This document shows positions 1 to 5,643 of a stretch of 7,889 nucleotides of DNA, piece after piece (position 1 is the stretch's first letter; every line of letters starts with the position of its first letter). The notes below the pieces were generated by a model. The model was not told the DNA's origin. It saw nothing but the letters and a program-made list of their open reading frames with translations, and did no database searches. The translations under genes were made by a program, and so were the position numbers. The stretch comes from Oxalobacteraceae bacterium (GTDB lineage Bacteria; Pseudomonadota; Gammaproteobacteria; Burkholderiales; Burkholderiaceae_D), in contig CANKWG010000103.1 in the NCBI GenBank assembly GCA_947487325.1, positions 1-7,889 on the forward strand. The letters run 5' to 3'.

Positions 1-1359
1 GGTTTTGATTTCCCCCCTGGGCACATCACCGTCAACCTCGCACCCGCCGATTTACCTAAGGAATCGGGGCGCTTCGATTTGCCAATTGCGCTGGGAATAC
101 TGGCCGCATCAGGTCAAGTGCCCGCCACTGAACTGGATGACTACGAATTTGCAGGTGAATTGTCGCTCTCGGGAGAGCTGCGGCCCATACGAGCAGCGCT
201 GGCGATGACCTTTGCGATGCACCGGCAGGAAGATGGTCGCCAGCGCGCTTTCATTCTGCCGCGCGCCAATGCCGCCGAAGCCGCACTGGTGCCGGGTGCG
301 CGGGTGTATCCAGCAGACTCCTTGCTACAGGTCTGCGCGCATTTTGCTACGGCAGATGCCAGCGCGCGCCTGATACCCGAGCGCGCGACCCCGAGGCCTG
401 CTGCTATGCCGAGCATTCCGGACTTCGCGGAGGTGCGCGGCCAGTTGCATGCTCGACGCGCGATGGAAATTGCAGCGGCAGGGGGGCACAGCGTGTTGAT
501 GGTGGGTCCGCCGGGCAGTGGCAAATCCATGCTCGCTGCACGGCTGCCGGGCATCCTGCCTCCGATGACCGATGCCGAATCATTGGAAACGGCTGCCGTG
601 CAATCGCTGGCCGGCAGTTTTACGATCAGTCGATGGCGACAGCGGCCGTATCGCTCCCCGCATCACACCGCGTCAGGCGTTGCGCTGGTGGGCGGAAGCA
701 GCGTACCTCGCCCCGGTGAAATCTCGCTCGCTAATCACGGTGTGCTTTTCCTTGATGAGTTGCCGGAGTTTGATCGCAAGGTGCTGGAAGTCTTGCGTGA
801 GCCACTGGAATCCGGCCACATCACGATTTCACGCGCCGCTCGGCAAGCGGAATTTCCATGTCGTTTTCAATTGATCGCTGCAATGAATCCCTGCCCTTGC
901 GGCTATCTAGGCGATGCAAACCGAGCCTGTCGCTGTACGCCCGATGGCGTAGCGCGCTATCAGGGGAAAATTTCCGGACCGCTGATGGATCGCATCGACA
1001 TGCAGATTCAGGTTGCCGCACTGACCACGGAAGAAATGCTGAGCACAGCGCCCGGTGAAGCATCGGCCGTGATCGCTCAGCGCGTCGTCAGTGCACGCGA
1101 ACGGCAACTGGTGCGACAGCAGAAAGCCAATGCGCGACTGAGCGTGCAGGAAATCGATGCATGGTGTCAGCCGGAAGCCGCGGCCGATTCGCTGTTGCGC
1201 ACGGCGATTGATCGCCTAAACTGGTCTGCGCGCGCCTATCATCGTGTGCTGCGGCTTGCGCGAACGATCGCCGATCTGGCCGACAGCCCCACGGTGGACG
1301 CGGCACATGTATCGGAAGCCATCCAATACAGGCGCGCACTCAGTGCAAACCGATCGTGA
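1..1359 (+). CDS. comM: YifB/ComM family AAA+ ATPase (Mg-chelatase-like), 5'-truncated by window edge
   Basis: This is a hexameric AAA+ ATPase of the YifB/ComM family. Characterised ComM proteins promote branch migration of incoming single-stranded DNA during natural transformation in the cytoplasm. The frame is open from base 1 and gives 452 residues before TGA; family members are about 500, so roughly 50-55 N-terminal residues lie upstream. Residues 1 to about 115 match the Lon-protease-like ChlI domain (NLAPADLPKE, then FDLPIALGILAASGQ). The Mg_chelatase AAA domain follows, with Walker A GPPGSGKS at 169-176 (bases 505-528), Walker B VLFLDE at 248-253 and a likely arginine finger R331 in GPLMDRID. 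A C-terminal Mg_chelatase_C helical domain starts near 355 and contains LNWSARAYHRVLRLART. Four cysteines (CPC...CRC, bases 892-936) sit between Walker B and the arginine finger. All ATPase motifs are intact. The gene is followed without a gap by a lipoprotein gene. Family assignment is very secure; a role in transformation in this organism is inferred. Confidence 0.97.
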   Translation, partial: GFDFPPGHITVNLAPADLPKESGRFDLPIALGILAASGQVPATELDDYEFAGELSLSGELRPIRAALAMTFAMHRQEDGRQRAFILPRANAAEAALVPGARVYPADSLLQVCAHFATADASARLIPERATPRPAAMPSIPDFAEVRGQLHARRAMEIAAAGGHSVLMVGPPGSGKSMLAARLPGILPPMTDAESLETAAVQSLAGSFTISRWRQRPYRSPHHTASGVALVGGSSVPRPGEISLANHGVLFLDELPEFDRKVLEVLREPLESGHITISRAARQAEFPCRFQLIAAMNPCPCGYLGDANRACRCTPDGVARYQGKISGPLMDRIDMQIQVAALTTEEMLSTAPGEASAVIAQRVVSARERQLVRQQKANARLSVQEIDAWCQPEAAADSLLRTAIDRLNWSARAYHRVLRLARTIADLADSPTVDAAHVSEAIQYRRALSANRS

Positions 1360-1940
1360 TGTCTCGGGCTGCTGTTACCATCTCATCCATGATCAAACTT
1401 CCGTCTCTGTCGCAGTATTCGCGACTATTTGCGCTTTTCGCACTCTCTGTGTTCATGCTTTTCTTGAATGGCTGCGATCCCACACTGAACTGGCGTGAGG
1501 TACGCAGCGATGATGCGAGCTATACCGCGCTGTTCCCGGCAAAACCCACCTCGTTTGAGCGAGCAGTCAATCTGGATGGATTGCAGGTCATGATGAACAT
1601 GACGGCGGCCGAAGCCGATGGCGTGAGCTTTGCCGTGGCAACAGCGATCATTGAAGATGAAGGACAGCGCGCAAAGGCACTGATCGCCATGCAAACAGCG
1701 ATGCTGCGCAATATTCGTGGCGAGATCACTGAGAAAAAGACCGTTAATGTGAAGGGTGGCGCCACAGCGATTCAGATTCATGCGACAGGCCAAGCAGGTC
1801 AGGCAGGAACACCGCTGGCGCTGTTTGCCCGTTTCGTCATCCACGAGAGTCGGGTATTTCAAGTCATCGCGCTGGGCCCGAAAGAAAAGCTGAGTGCGGA
1901 AACTGCCGATACCTTTCTGAGTTCTTTTGCGTTCAACTGA
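1359..1940 (+). CDS. Small predicted lipoprotein, conserved hypothetical
   Basis: I do not recognise a characterised function. Read from ATG 1359, the protein has 193 residues. It has a lipoprotein signal peptide: basic residues, a hydrophobic stretch at about 23-36, and lipobox LNGC with the acylated cysteine at residue 39 (codon 1473-1475). Aspartate follows the cysteine; in Escherichia coli Asp at +2 retains lipoproteins in the inner membrane, but that rule may not hold here. The mature part (about 155 residues) has a YTALFPAKP segment early and ends with FLSSFAFN. This pattern recalls small exported PsbP/DcrB-like beta proteins, but the resemblance is tentative. The start is uncertain. 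ATG 1359 overlaps the comM stop (TGATG), favouring translational coupling; ATG 1389 would give a more usual 29-residue signal including Cys; GTG 1356 is also in frame. None has a clear Shine-Dalgarno. The MFS gene starts one base after its stop. Confidence 0.85.
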   Translation: MSRAAVTISSMIKLPSLSQYSRLFALFALSVFMLFLNGCDPTLNWREVRSDDASYTALFPAKPTSFERAVNLDGLQVMMNMTAAEADGVSFAVATAIIEDEGQRAKALIAMQTAMLRNIRGEITEKKTVNVKGGATAIQIHATGQAGQAGTPLALFARFVIHESRVFQVIALGPKEKLSAETADTFLSSFAFN

Positions 1941-1941
1941 G

Positions 1942-3225
1942 ATGAGCGACGCTCCACACTATCTGCAAGGCAAGCTGGGCATGCGCGTGGTGATGGTGTT
2001 CGCCGCCGCCTATTTTCTGTCTTATGCGTTTCGCGCAATCAATGCGGTGATTGCACCTGCACTCATGACGGATCTGCAGCTGTCGAACGCTGATCTGGGT
2101 CTGTTGTCGTCGGCATACTTTGTAGGTTTCGCGTGCCTGCAATTGCCGCTGGGCGTGTGGCTGGACAAGTACGGCCCGCGACGCACTGAGTCGGCACTGC
2201 TTGCCTTTGCCGCCCTGGGCGCGGCCATCTTTGCCTCGAGCGACACACTAGCCGGCTTGTGGCTGGGCCGCGCACTGATTGGCATCGGTGTCTCTGCCTG
2301 CCTTATGGCGCCGCTCAAAGCTTATCGTGTCTGGTATCCCCCTGAGCGACAGAGCCAGCTGGCAAGCTGGATGCTGGTATTCGGTACCTGCGGTGCGCTG
2401 GCGACGACCGTGCCCGTGGCCATGCTGCTGCCTGTGATTGGCTGGCGCGGCGTGTTCTGGGCGATGGCGGCAATGATCATTCTGTCGGCGATGCTGCTTT
2501 TCTTGCGCCTCAAACCTGTAGAAAAGGAAATGCTGCATCAGCAGGCAAAGATGCCCACGCCACCCGTGGCGCCAGGAGGATACCGGGCAATTTTTTCTGA
2601 TCCCTATTTCCGTCGCATGGCCTTGCTGGGTGGTGTGTATCAAGGCGGTTTCATGGCAATACAGACCCTGTGGGCCGGACCGTGGATGGTTAATGTACTG
2701 GGACTGTCGGTGGATGAAGCATCACAAGTGCTGTTTCTTTTCAATCTGTTCCTGATGTTTTCCTATATCGGCCTGTCCTGGTGGGCGCCGCGTTACGTTT
2801 CCTACGGCGACCGACCGGGCATACCCGCGCTAAAGGTAGTGACCTACGGTTTAGCTCTATCGATGCTGATACAACTGGCCATGCTGCTTTTCCCGTATCC
2901 GTGGGCATGGGTGTTCTGGTTGATTTTCGCGCTGGTCGTGACGGTGACAACGCTGGCACAAACGCATGTGAGTTTGTCTTTTCCTTCGTCGCAGGCAGGG
3001 CGCGCCAACAGTGCGTTCAACCTGACGCTGTTCATTGGTGCTTTTGCTTTGCAATGGGGTATGGGACTACTGATTGATGTATTCATGTCTCAGGGCTGGT
3101 CTCAGCCATCCGCCATCCGTATGGCATGGGCGGTCTATCTGGTGTTTCAGCTGGGTGCGCTGATTTTCTTCGTGAGTACCCGATCACGTATTGCACCGTT
3201 TGCAGAAAAACCCGCCGGCGCGTGA
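1942..3225 (+). CDS. MFS transporter, substrate unknown
   Basis: This is an inner-membrane secondary transporter of the major facilitator superfamily, 427 residues from ATG 1942, the usual length for a 12-helix member. Hydrophobic segments fall at about 14-38, 50-72, 82-100, 105-125, 140-163, 168-190, then a hydrophilic loop at 190-225, then 226-250, 260-282, 297-317, 322-342, 355-380 and 391-412. MFS motif A, GVWLDKYGPRR, lies at 71-81 between helices 2 and 3, with the expected Asp75 and Gly78. An arginine inside helix 1 (R31) could contact an anionic substrate, but this is inference. Helix 11 carries GRANSAFNLTLFIGAFALQW, a pattern I associate with uncharacterised proteobacterial MFS proteins. 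ATG 1942 is preferred over the in-frame TTG 1927 because it directly follows the lipoprotein stop (TGAGATG), indicating coupling. No substrate can be assigned from the sequence or from the neighbours. Confidence 0.93.
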   Translation: MSDAPHYLQGKLGMRVVMVFAAAYFLSYAFRAINAVIAPALMTDLQLSNADLGLLSSAYFVGFACLQLPLGVWLDKYGPRRTESALLAFAALGAAIFASSDTLAGLWLGRALIGIGVSACLMAPLKAYRVWYPPERQSQLASWMLVFGTCGALATTVPVAMLLPVIGWRGVFWAMAAMIILSAMLLFLRLKPVEKEMLHQQAKMPTPPVAPGGYRAIFSDPYFRRMALLGGVYQGGFMAIQTLWAGPWMVNVLGLSVDEASQVLFLFNLFLMFSYIGLSWWAPRYVSYGDRPGIPALKVVTYGLALSMLIQLAMLLFPYPWAWVFWLIFALVVTVTTLAQTHVSLSFPSSQAGRANSAFNLTLFIGAFALQWGMGLLIDVFMSQGWSQPSAIRMAWAVYLVFQLGALIFFVSTRSRIAPFAEKPAGA

Positions 3226-3307
3226 TTGGCTAAGCCGGCCTGTCCTGAAACGTAACTTTTTCAGCGTCCCCATCAGCGTGACGCCTCACACGACGAAAGA
3301 TACCACC

Positions 3308-3643
3308 ATGTTGATTACATTTACCTCCAAATCATCTGCCGATGTGCTGATGTATGAAGTGCATGCAAAACCACTTCTTGATCTGTTGGATAAAGACATA
3401 CAACGCGGCGTCATTACTGCAGAAGAAACCACTGAGGCCATTGCTCGTATCGAGTCGGCGATTACCGATAGCAAACGACTGCCAGACACGAGCAATCAAG
3501 GCACTGCATCCGGTAACGCTGATGACGACTTCGGCGGCCAGATGAGTGATTCGGGTGTGAGCTTCGGTGCGCGTGCTTTTCCACTGCTAGAAATGCTGCG
3601 TGCAGCACAACGTGACAAGCAATTCGTCATGTGGGGTGTCTGA
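3308..3643 (+). CDS. DUF1840 domain-containing protein
   Basis: This is a 111-residue cytoplasmic protein (no signal peptide or membrane segment) that matches the DUF1840 family, found mainly in Betaproteobacteria and of unknown function. Typical features are the N-terminus MLITFTSKSSADVLMY, the segment KPLLDLLDKD at 21-30, the helix ITAEETTEAIARIESAI at 36-52, a low-complexity acidic and glycine-rich linker (about 58-84), and the conserved C-terminal block ARAFPLLEMLRAAQ at 88-101 ending in WGV. The start is ATG 3308, preceded by a moderate purine-rich ribosome site (GAAAGA, 3295-3300) seven bases upstream; in-frame extension towards 3191 would overlap the transporter gene and is not family-like. 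It is separated by 82 bases from the transporter and 91 bases from rsmB, so it may be its own unit or part of a longer transcript. Recognition of the family is from memory of its conserved blocks. Confidence 0.9.
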   Translation: MLITFTSKSSADVLMYEVHAKPLLDLLDKDIQRGVITAEETTEAIARIESAITDSKRLPDTSNQGTASGNADDDFGGQMSDSGVSFGARAFPLLEMLRAAQRDKQFVMWGV

Positions 3644-3657
3644 TGCTCCCAGACCCT

Positions 3658-3671
3658 ATGACATCAGTCAT
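3658..3671. repeat. Short inverted repeat upstream of rsmB
   Basis: ATGAC (3658-3662) and GTCAT (3667-3671) are perfect complements separated by ATCA. The last base of the right arm is the first base of a TTGACG hexamer that could act as a -35 box. It could be an operator half-site pair or a small hairpin, but five-base arms are expected by chance fairly often. There is no T-tract after it, so it is not an intrinsic terminator for the DUF1840 gene. Confidence 0.3.
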
Positions 3672-3700
3672 TGACGGCGAGGTATTGCAAGCAGCATTCA
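3671..3700 (+). promoter_or_regulatory. Possible weak sigma70 promoter for the rsmB operon
   Basis: TTGACG at 3671-3676 matches five of six bases of the -35 consensus. Eighteen bases downstream, ATTCAT at 3695-3700 is only a poor -10 box (three of six). The 91-base gap between the DUF1840 and rsmB genes is the largest in the window, and a promoter for the rsmB, DUF4390 and kinase genes is plausible there. The weak -10 makes this tentative. Confidence 0.28.
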
Positions 3701-3722
3701 TACGACCCATGCGTAAACCACC

Positions 3723-3737
3723 AAGGTCACTGTTTTG
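3723..3737 (+). promoter_or_regulatory. Ribosome binding site and TTG start of rsmB
   Basis: AAGG at 3723-3726 lies eight bases upstream of TTG 3735, a normal Shine-Dalgarno spacing. No ATG or GTG occurs in frame nearby that would keep the N-terminal NusB-like domain at family length. TTG starts are used but usually inefficient, so rsmB is probably translated at a modest rate. Confidence 0.65.
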
Positions 3738-5027
3738 AAATTGAAGCCGGAATCACTAGCGTTTGCACTCACAGGCGCTGCGAACGCGCTGGCGCAGGTC
3801 GAGGCCGGAAATGCACTGCCGCGCGCGCTGTCGTCAGTCTTTGAAACGATGCGTGCCAGCGGCGCAGCACGTGGCGCAATACAGGACCTCAGTTATCGCA
3901 GCATGCGTCACTGGGGCCGAGGTCGCGCATTGCTTGCGCTGCTGACGGACAAGCCTGTTCAGCAAGCCCGACTGCACAGTCTGCTGTGCTGTGCGCTGGC
4001 ACTGCTATCTGAAACCGAACCCGCTTACTCTGAGCATACATTGGTAGATCAGACGGTGACAGCCTGCGGCGCAGATCGTGAACTGGCCAAGGCAAAAGGT
4101 CTGGTGAATGCCGTGTTGCGCCGCTATACGCGTGAACGAGAGCAACTGCTGCGGCAACTACAAAACGACGAAACAGCGCAATGGAATTATCCGCAATGGT
4201 GGATCGACAAGGCGCGCGAAGTATGGCCAGCGCAATGGCAATCGCTGCTGGCCGCGGGCAATGTACAAGGGCCCATGAGCTTACGAGTGAATGTGCGCAA
4301 GAGCAGCGCGGCGGACTATCTGACGCTGCTTGCGCAGCATGGGTTGGCGGCTGATGCGATTGGTCCATCGGCTATACGGCTCAAACGACCGATGCCGGTG
4401 ACAGAGATACCTGGTTTCATGCAGGGTCTGGTGTCAGTGCAGGACGCAGGCGCGCAAGTAGCGGCGCCCTTGCTGGATGTGAAAGCCGGCATGCGTGTGC
4501 TGGACGCTTGTGCGGCCCCGGGCGGGAAGACCGGACATCTGCTCGAGTTGGCCGATGTCGATCTGACCGCGATCGATCAGGATTCAGAGCGCCTTGAGCG
4601 TGTAGCGCAAAATCTCGAGCGACTCGGCCTGTCCGCCCGCTTGCTGTGCGCCGATGCAAGCCGGCGGGAGGGATGGGATGGTCGACTGTTTGACCGCATT
4701 CTTGCCGATGTCCCCTGCACGGCGTCGGGCATTGTGCGGCGCCATCCTGATATTCGCTGGTTGCGCCGGCCTGAGGACGCCAGCCAACTGGCCGCACATT
4801 CGGCCGCCATTCTCGACAATCTGTGGGCGATGCTGCAGCCGGGCGGAAAACTGCTGCTGGTGACCTGCTCGATATGGCCCGAAGAGTCTACCGCTCAGGC
4901 AAAACGCCTGATTGAGCGGCATCGGGCCATTGTGCTGGATGCGCCCGGACAGCTGCTGCCGGTTGCAGCCCCCGATCAGGACCATGACGGGCTGTTTTAC
5001 GCGCTACTCCAAAAGCCCCCAGTTTGA
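3735..5027 (+). CDS. rsmB: 16S rRNA (cytosine(967)-C(5))-methyltransferase RsmB
   Basis: RsmB transfers a methyl group from S-adenosylmethionine to C5 of cytosine 967 in 16S rRNA, in the cytoplasm. The product is 430 residues, essentially the length of the Escherichia coli enzyme (429). Residues 1 to about 145 are the NusB-like RNA-binding domain (SYRSMRHWGRGRALLALL near 55-72; GLVNAVLRRYTRERE near 122-136). The Rossmann-fold methyltransferase domain follows, with SAM motif I DACAAPGGKT at 257-266 and acidic Asp281 after strand 2. Motif IV is DVPCTASG with Cys328, followed by RRHPDIRWLRR; motif VI is VTCS with Cys378, the nucleophile position of the two-cysteine m5C methyltransferases. Both cysteines are present, so the enzyme should be active. 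The TTG start is supported by an AAGG eight bases upstream. It heads a probable operon with DUF4390 and a NtrY-type kinase. Confidence 0.97.
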   Translation: MKLKPESLAFALTGAANALAQVEAGNALPRALSSVFETMRASGAARGAIQDLSYRSMRHWGRGRALLALLTDKPVQQARLHSLLCCALALLSETEPAYSEHTLVDQTVTACGADRELAKAKGLVNAVLRRYTREREQLLRQLQNDETAQWNYPQWWIDKAREVWPAQWQSLLAAGNVQGPMSLRVNVRKSSAADYLTLLAQHGLAADAIGPSAIRLKRPMPVTEIPGFMQGLVSVQDAGAQVAAPLLDVKAGMRVLDACAAPGGKTGHLLELADVDLTAIDQDSERLERVAQNLERLGLSARLLCADASRREGWDGRLFDRILADVPCTASGIVRRHPDIRWLRRPEDASQLAAHSAAILDNLWAMLQPGGKLLLVTCSIWPEESTAQAKRLIERHRAIVLDAPGQLLPVAAPDQDHDGLFYALLQKPPV

Positions 5028-5073
5028 TACCATCTCACCAAATTTTCCGTGGCGCATCGCGCCGCCCGCCTGT

Positions 5074-5643
5074 GTGATTCATCGACTCTTCATAAGCTTT
5101 TTTCTGGCCTCGCTGGTTTTGTTGTCCTCACCGACAGCGCTGGCGGGCGAGGGTATTGAGCTGGTTGATGCCAACATCGAGGCGAGCGATGAGGGCTATC
5201 GCCTAGCCTCGAGTTTTTCGGTTGAACTTTCACGCACACTCGAAGAAGCGCTGATGCGCGGTGTACCGCTGTATTTCACGCTGCAAGTTCAGGTATCACG
5301 GCCACGCTGGTACTGGTTTGACGAAGTGGCCATCAAATCGACCCGCACCTTCAGGCTTTCCTACAATTTGCTGACGGAGCGCTACCGGGTCTCCATCGAT
5401 GGCAATTTGCATCGTAATTTCTCGCGTCTGGATGACATGCTGGCTTTGCTGCGCAGACCCGGTCGTTGGGTAATTGCCGACAGTAATGCGCTTACTCGCG
5501 ATGCTGCCTATGCGGTATCGGTTCAGTTCGGACTCGATATCAGCCAACTTCCCAAGCCCATTCAAGTCAGTGCGATGAGCAACAATGAATGGCGGCTCTC
5601 TTCAGGCTGGTCGAATTTCAACTACAAGGCTGAGGGCAAGTGA
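5074..5643 (+). CDS. DUF4390 domain-containing exported protein
   Basis: This protein of unknown function matches the DUF4390 family, typically found between rsmB and a NtrY-type kinase gene in Betaproteobacteria. From GTG 5074 it has 189 residues. A Sec signal peptide is clear: basic N-terminus MIHR, hydrophobic core at 5-17, and a probable signal peptidase I site after ALA at 22-24. The mature protein is therefore predicted to be periplasmic. Conserved blocks include GVPLYFTLQVQV (63-74), RPRWYWFDE (76-84), LSYNLLTERYRV (95-106), LDISQLPKPIQV (154-165) and a tail WRLSSGW, suggesting a beta-rich domain. The start is the weakest point. GTG 5074 lies 46 bases after the rsmB stop and has no good Shine-Dalgarno; an in-frame ATG at 4984 inside rsmB would put 30 extra residues before the signal peptide. 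Its TGA overlaps the kinase GTG by four bases (GTGA), implying coupled translation with the kinase. Confidence 0.87.
   Translation: MIHRLFISFFLASLVLLSSPTALAGEGIELVDANIEASDEGYRLASSFSVELSRTLEEALMRGVPLYFTLQVQVSRPRWYWFDEVAIKSTRTFRLSYNLLTERYRVSIDGNLHRNFSRLDDMLALLRRPGRWVIADSNALTRDAAYAVSVQFGLDISQLPKPIQVSAMSNNEWRLSSGWSNFNYKAEGK
5626..5642 (+). promoter_or_regulatory. Ribosome binding site and overlapping GTG start of the kinase gene
   Basis: AAGG at 5626-5629 lies ten bases before GTG 5640; GAGGG at 5632-5636 is closer than usual (three bases). The GTG shares four bases with the DUF4390 stop (GTGA, 5640-5643). Later in-frame starts, GTG 5661 and ATG 5679, would cut into the first membrane helix, so 5640 is preferred. 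Confidence 0.6.

Noticed and set aside
79..81. TTG at 79 as the start of comM
   Set aside because: The frame is open to base 1, and the upstream residues (GFDFPPGHITVNLAPADLPK) match the conserved ChlI domain, so the gene begins before the window.
141..554. Minus-strand open frame opposite comM, 137 codons
   Set aside because: It lies fully opposite a well-supported ATPase gene, has a Pro/Arg/Ser/Ala-rich composition typical of antisense GC-rich frames, and no recognisable domain.
1927..1929. TTG 1927 as the MFS start
   Set aside because: It lies inside the lipoprotein gene and adds only five residues; ATG 1942 directly after the stop is a better start.
3214..3264. Possible intrinsic terminator after the transporter gene
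   Set aside because: GCCGGC occurs at 3214-3219 and 3234-3239 and could pair with a 14-base loop, and CTGAAA/TTTCAG (3245-3250/3259-3264) could form a weak stem. Neither is followed by a T-tract, and the first overlaps the stop codon.
3226..3307. Promoter for the DUF1840 gene
   Set aside because: TTGGCT at 3226-3231 has no acceptable -10 hexamer at normal spacing, so no promoter can be supported although one may exist.
4584..4985. Minus-strand open frames opposite rsmB (also 3889-4368 and 4417-4797)
   Set aside because: They are shadows of the RsmB coding strand, which carries intact catalytic motifs across the same bases; no ribosome site or family resemblance was seen.
4912..5073. Upstream part of the DUF4390 frame as coding
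   Set aside because: It overlaps the conserved end of RsmB, and the translation there resembles no DUF4390 sequence; a canonical signal peptide begins at GTG 5074. ATG 4984 cannot be fully excluded.
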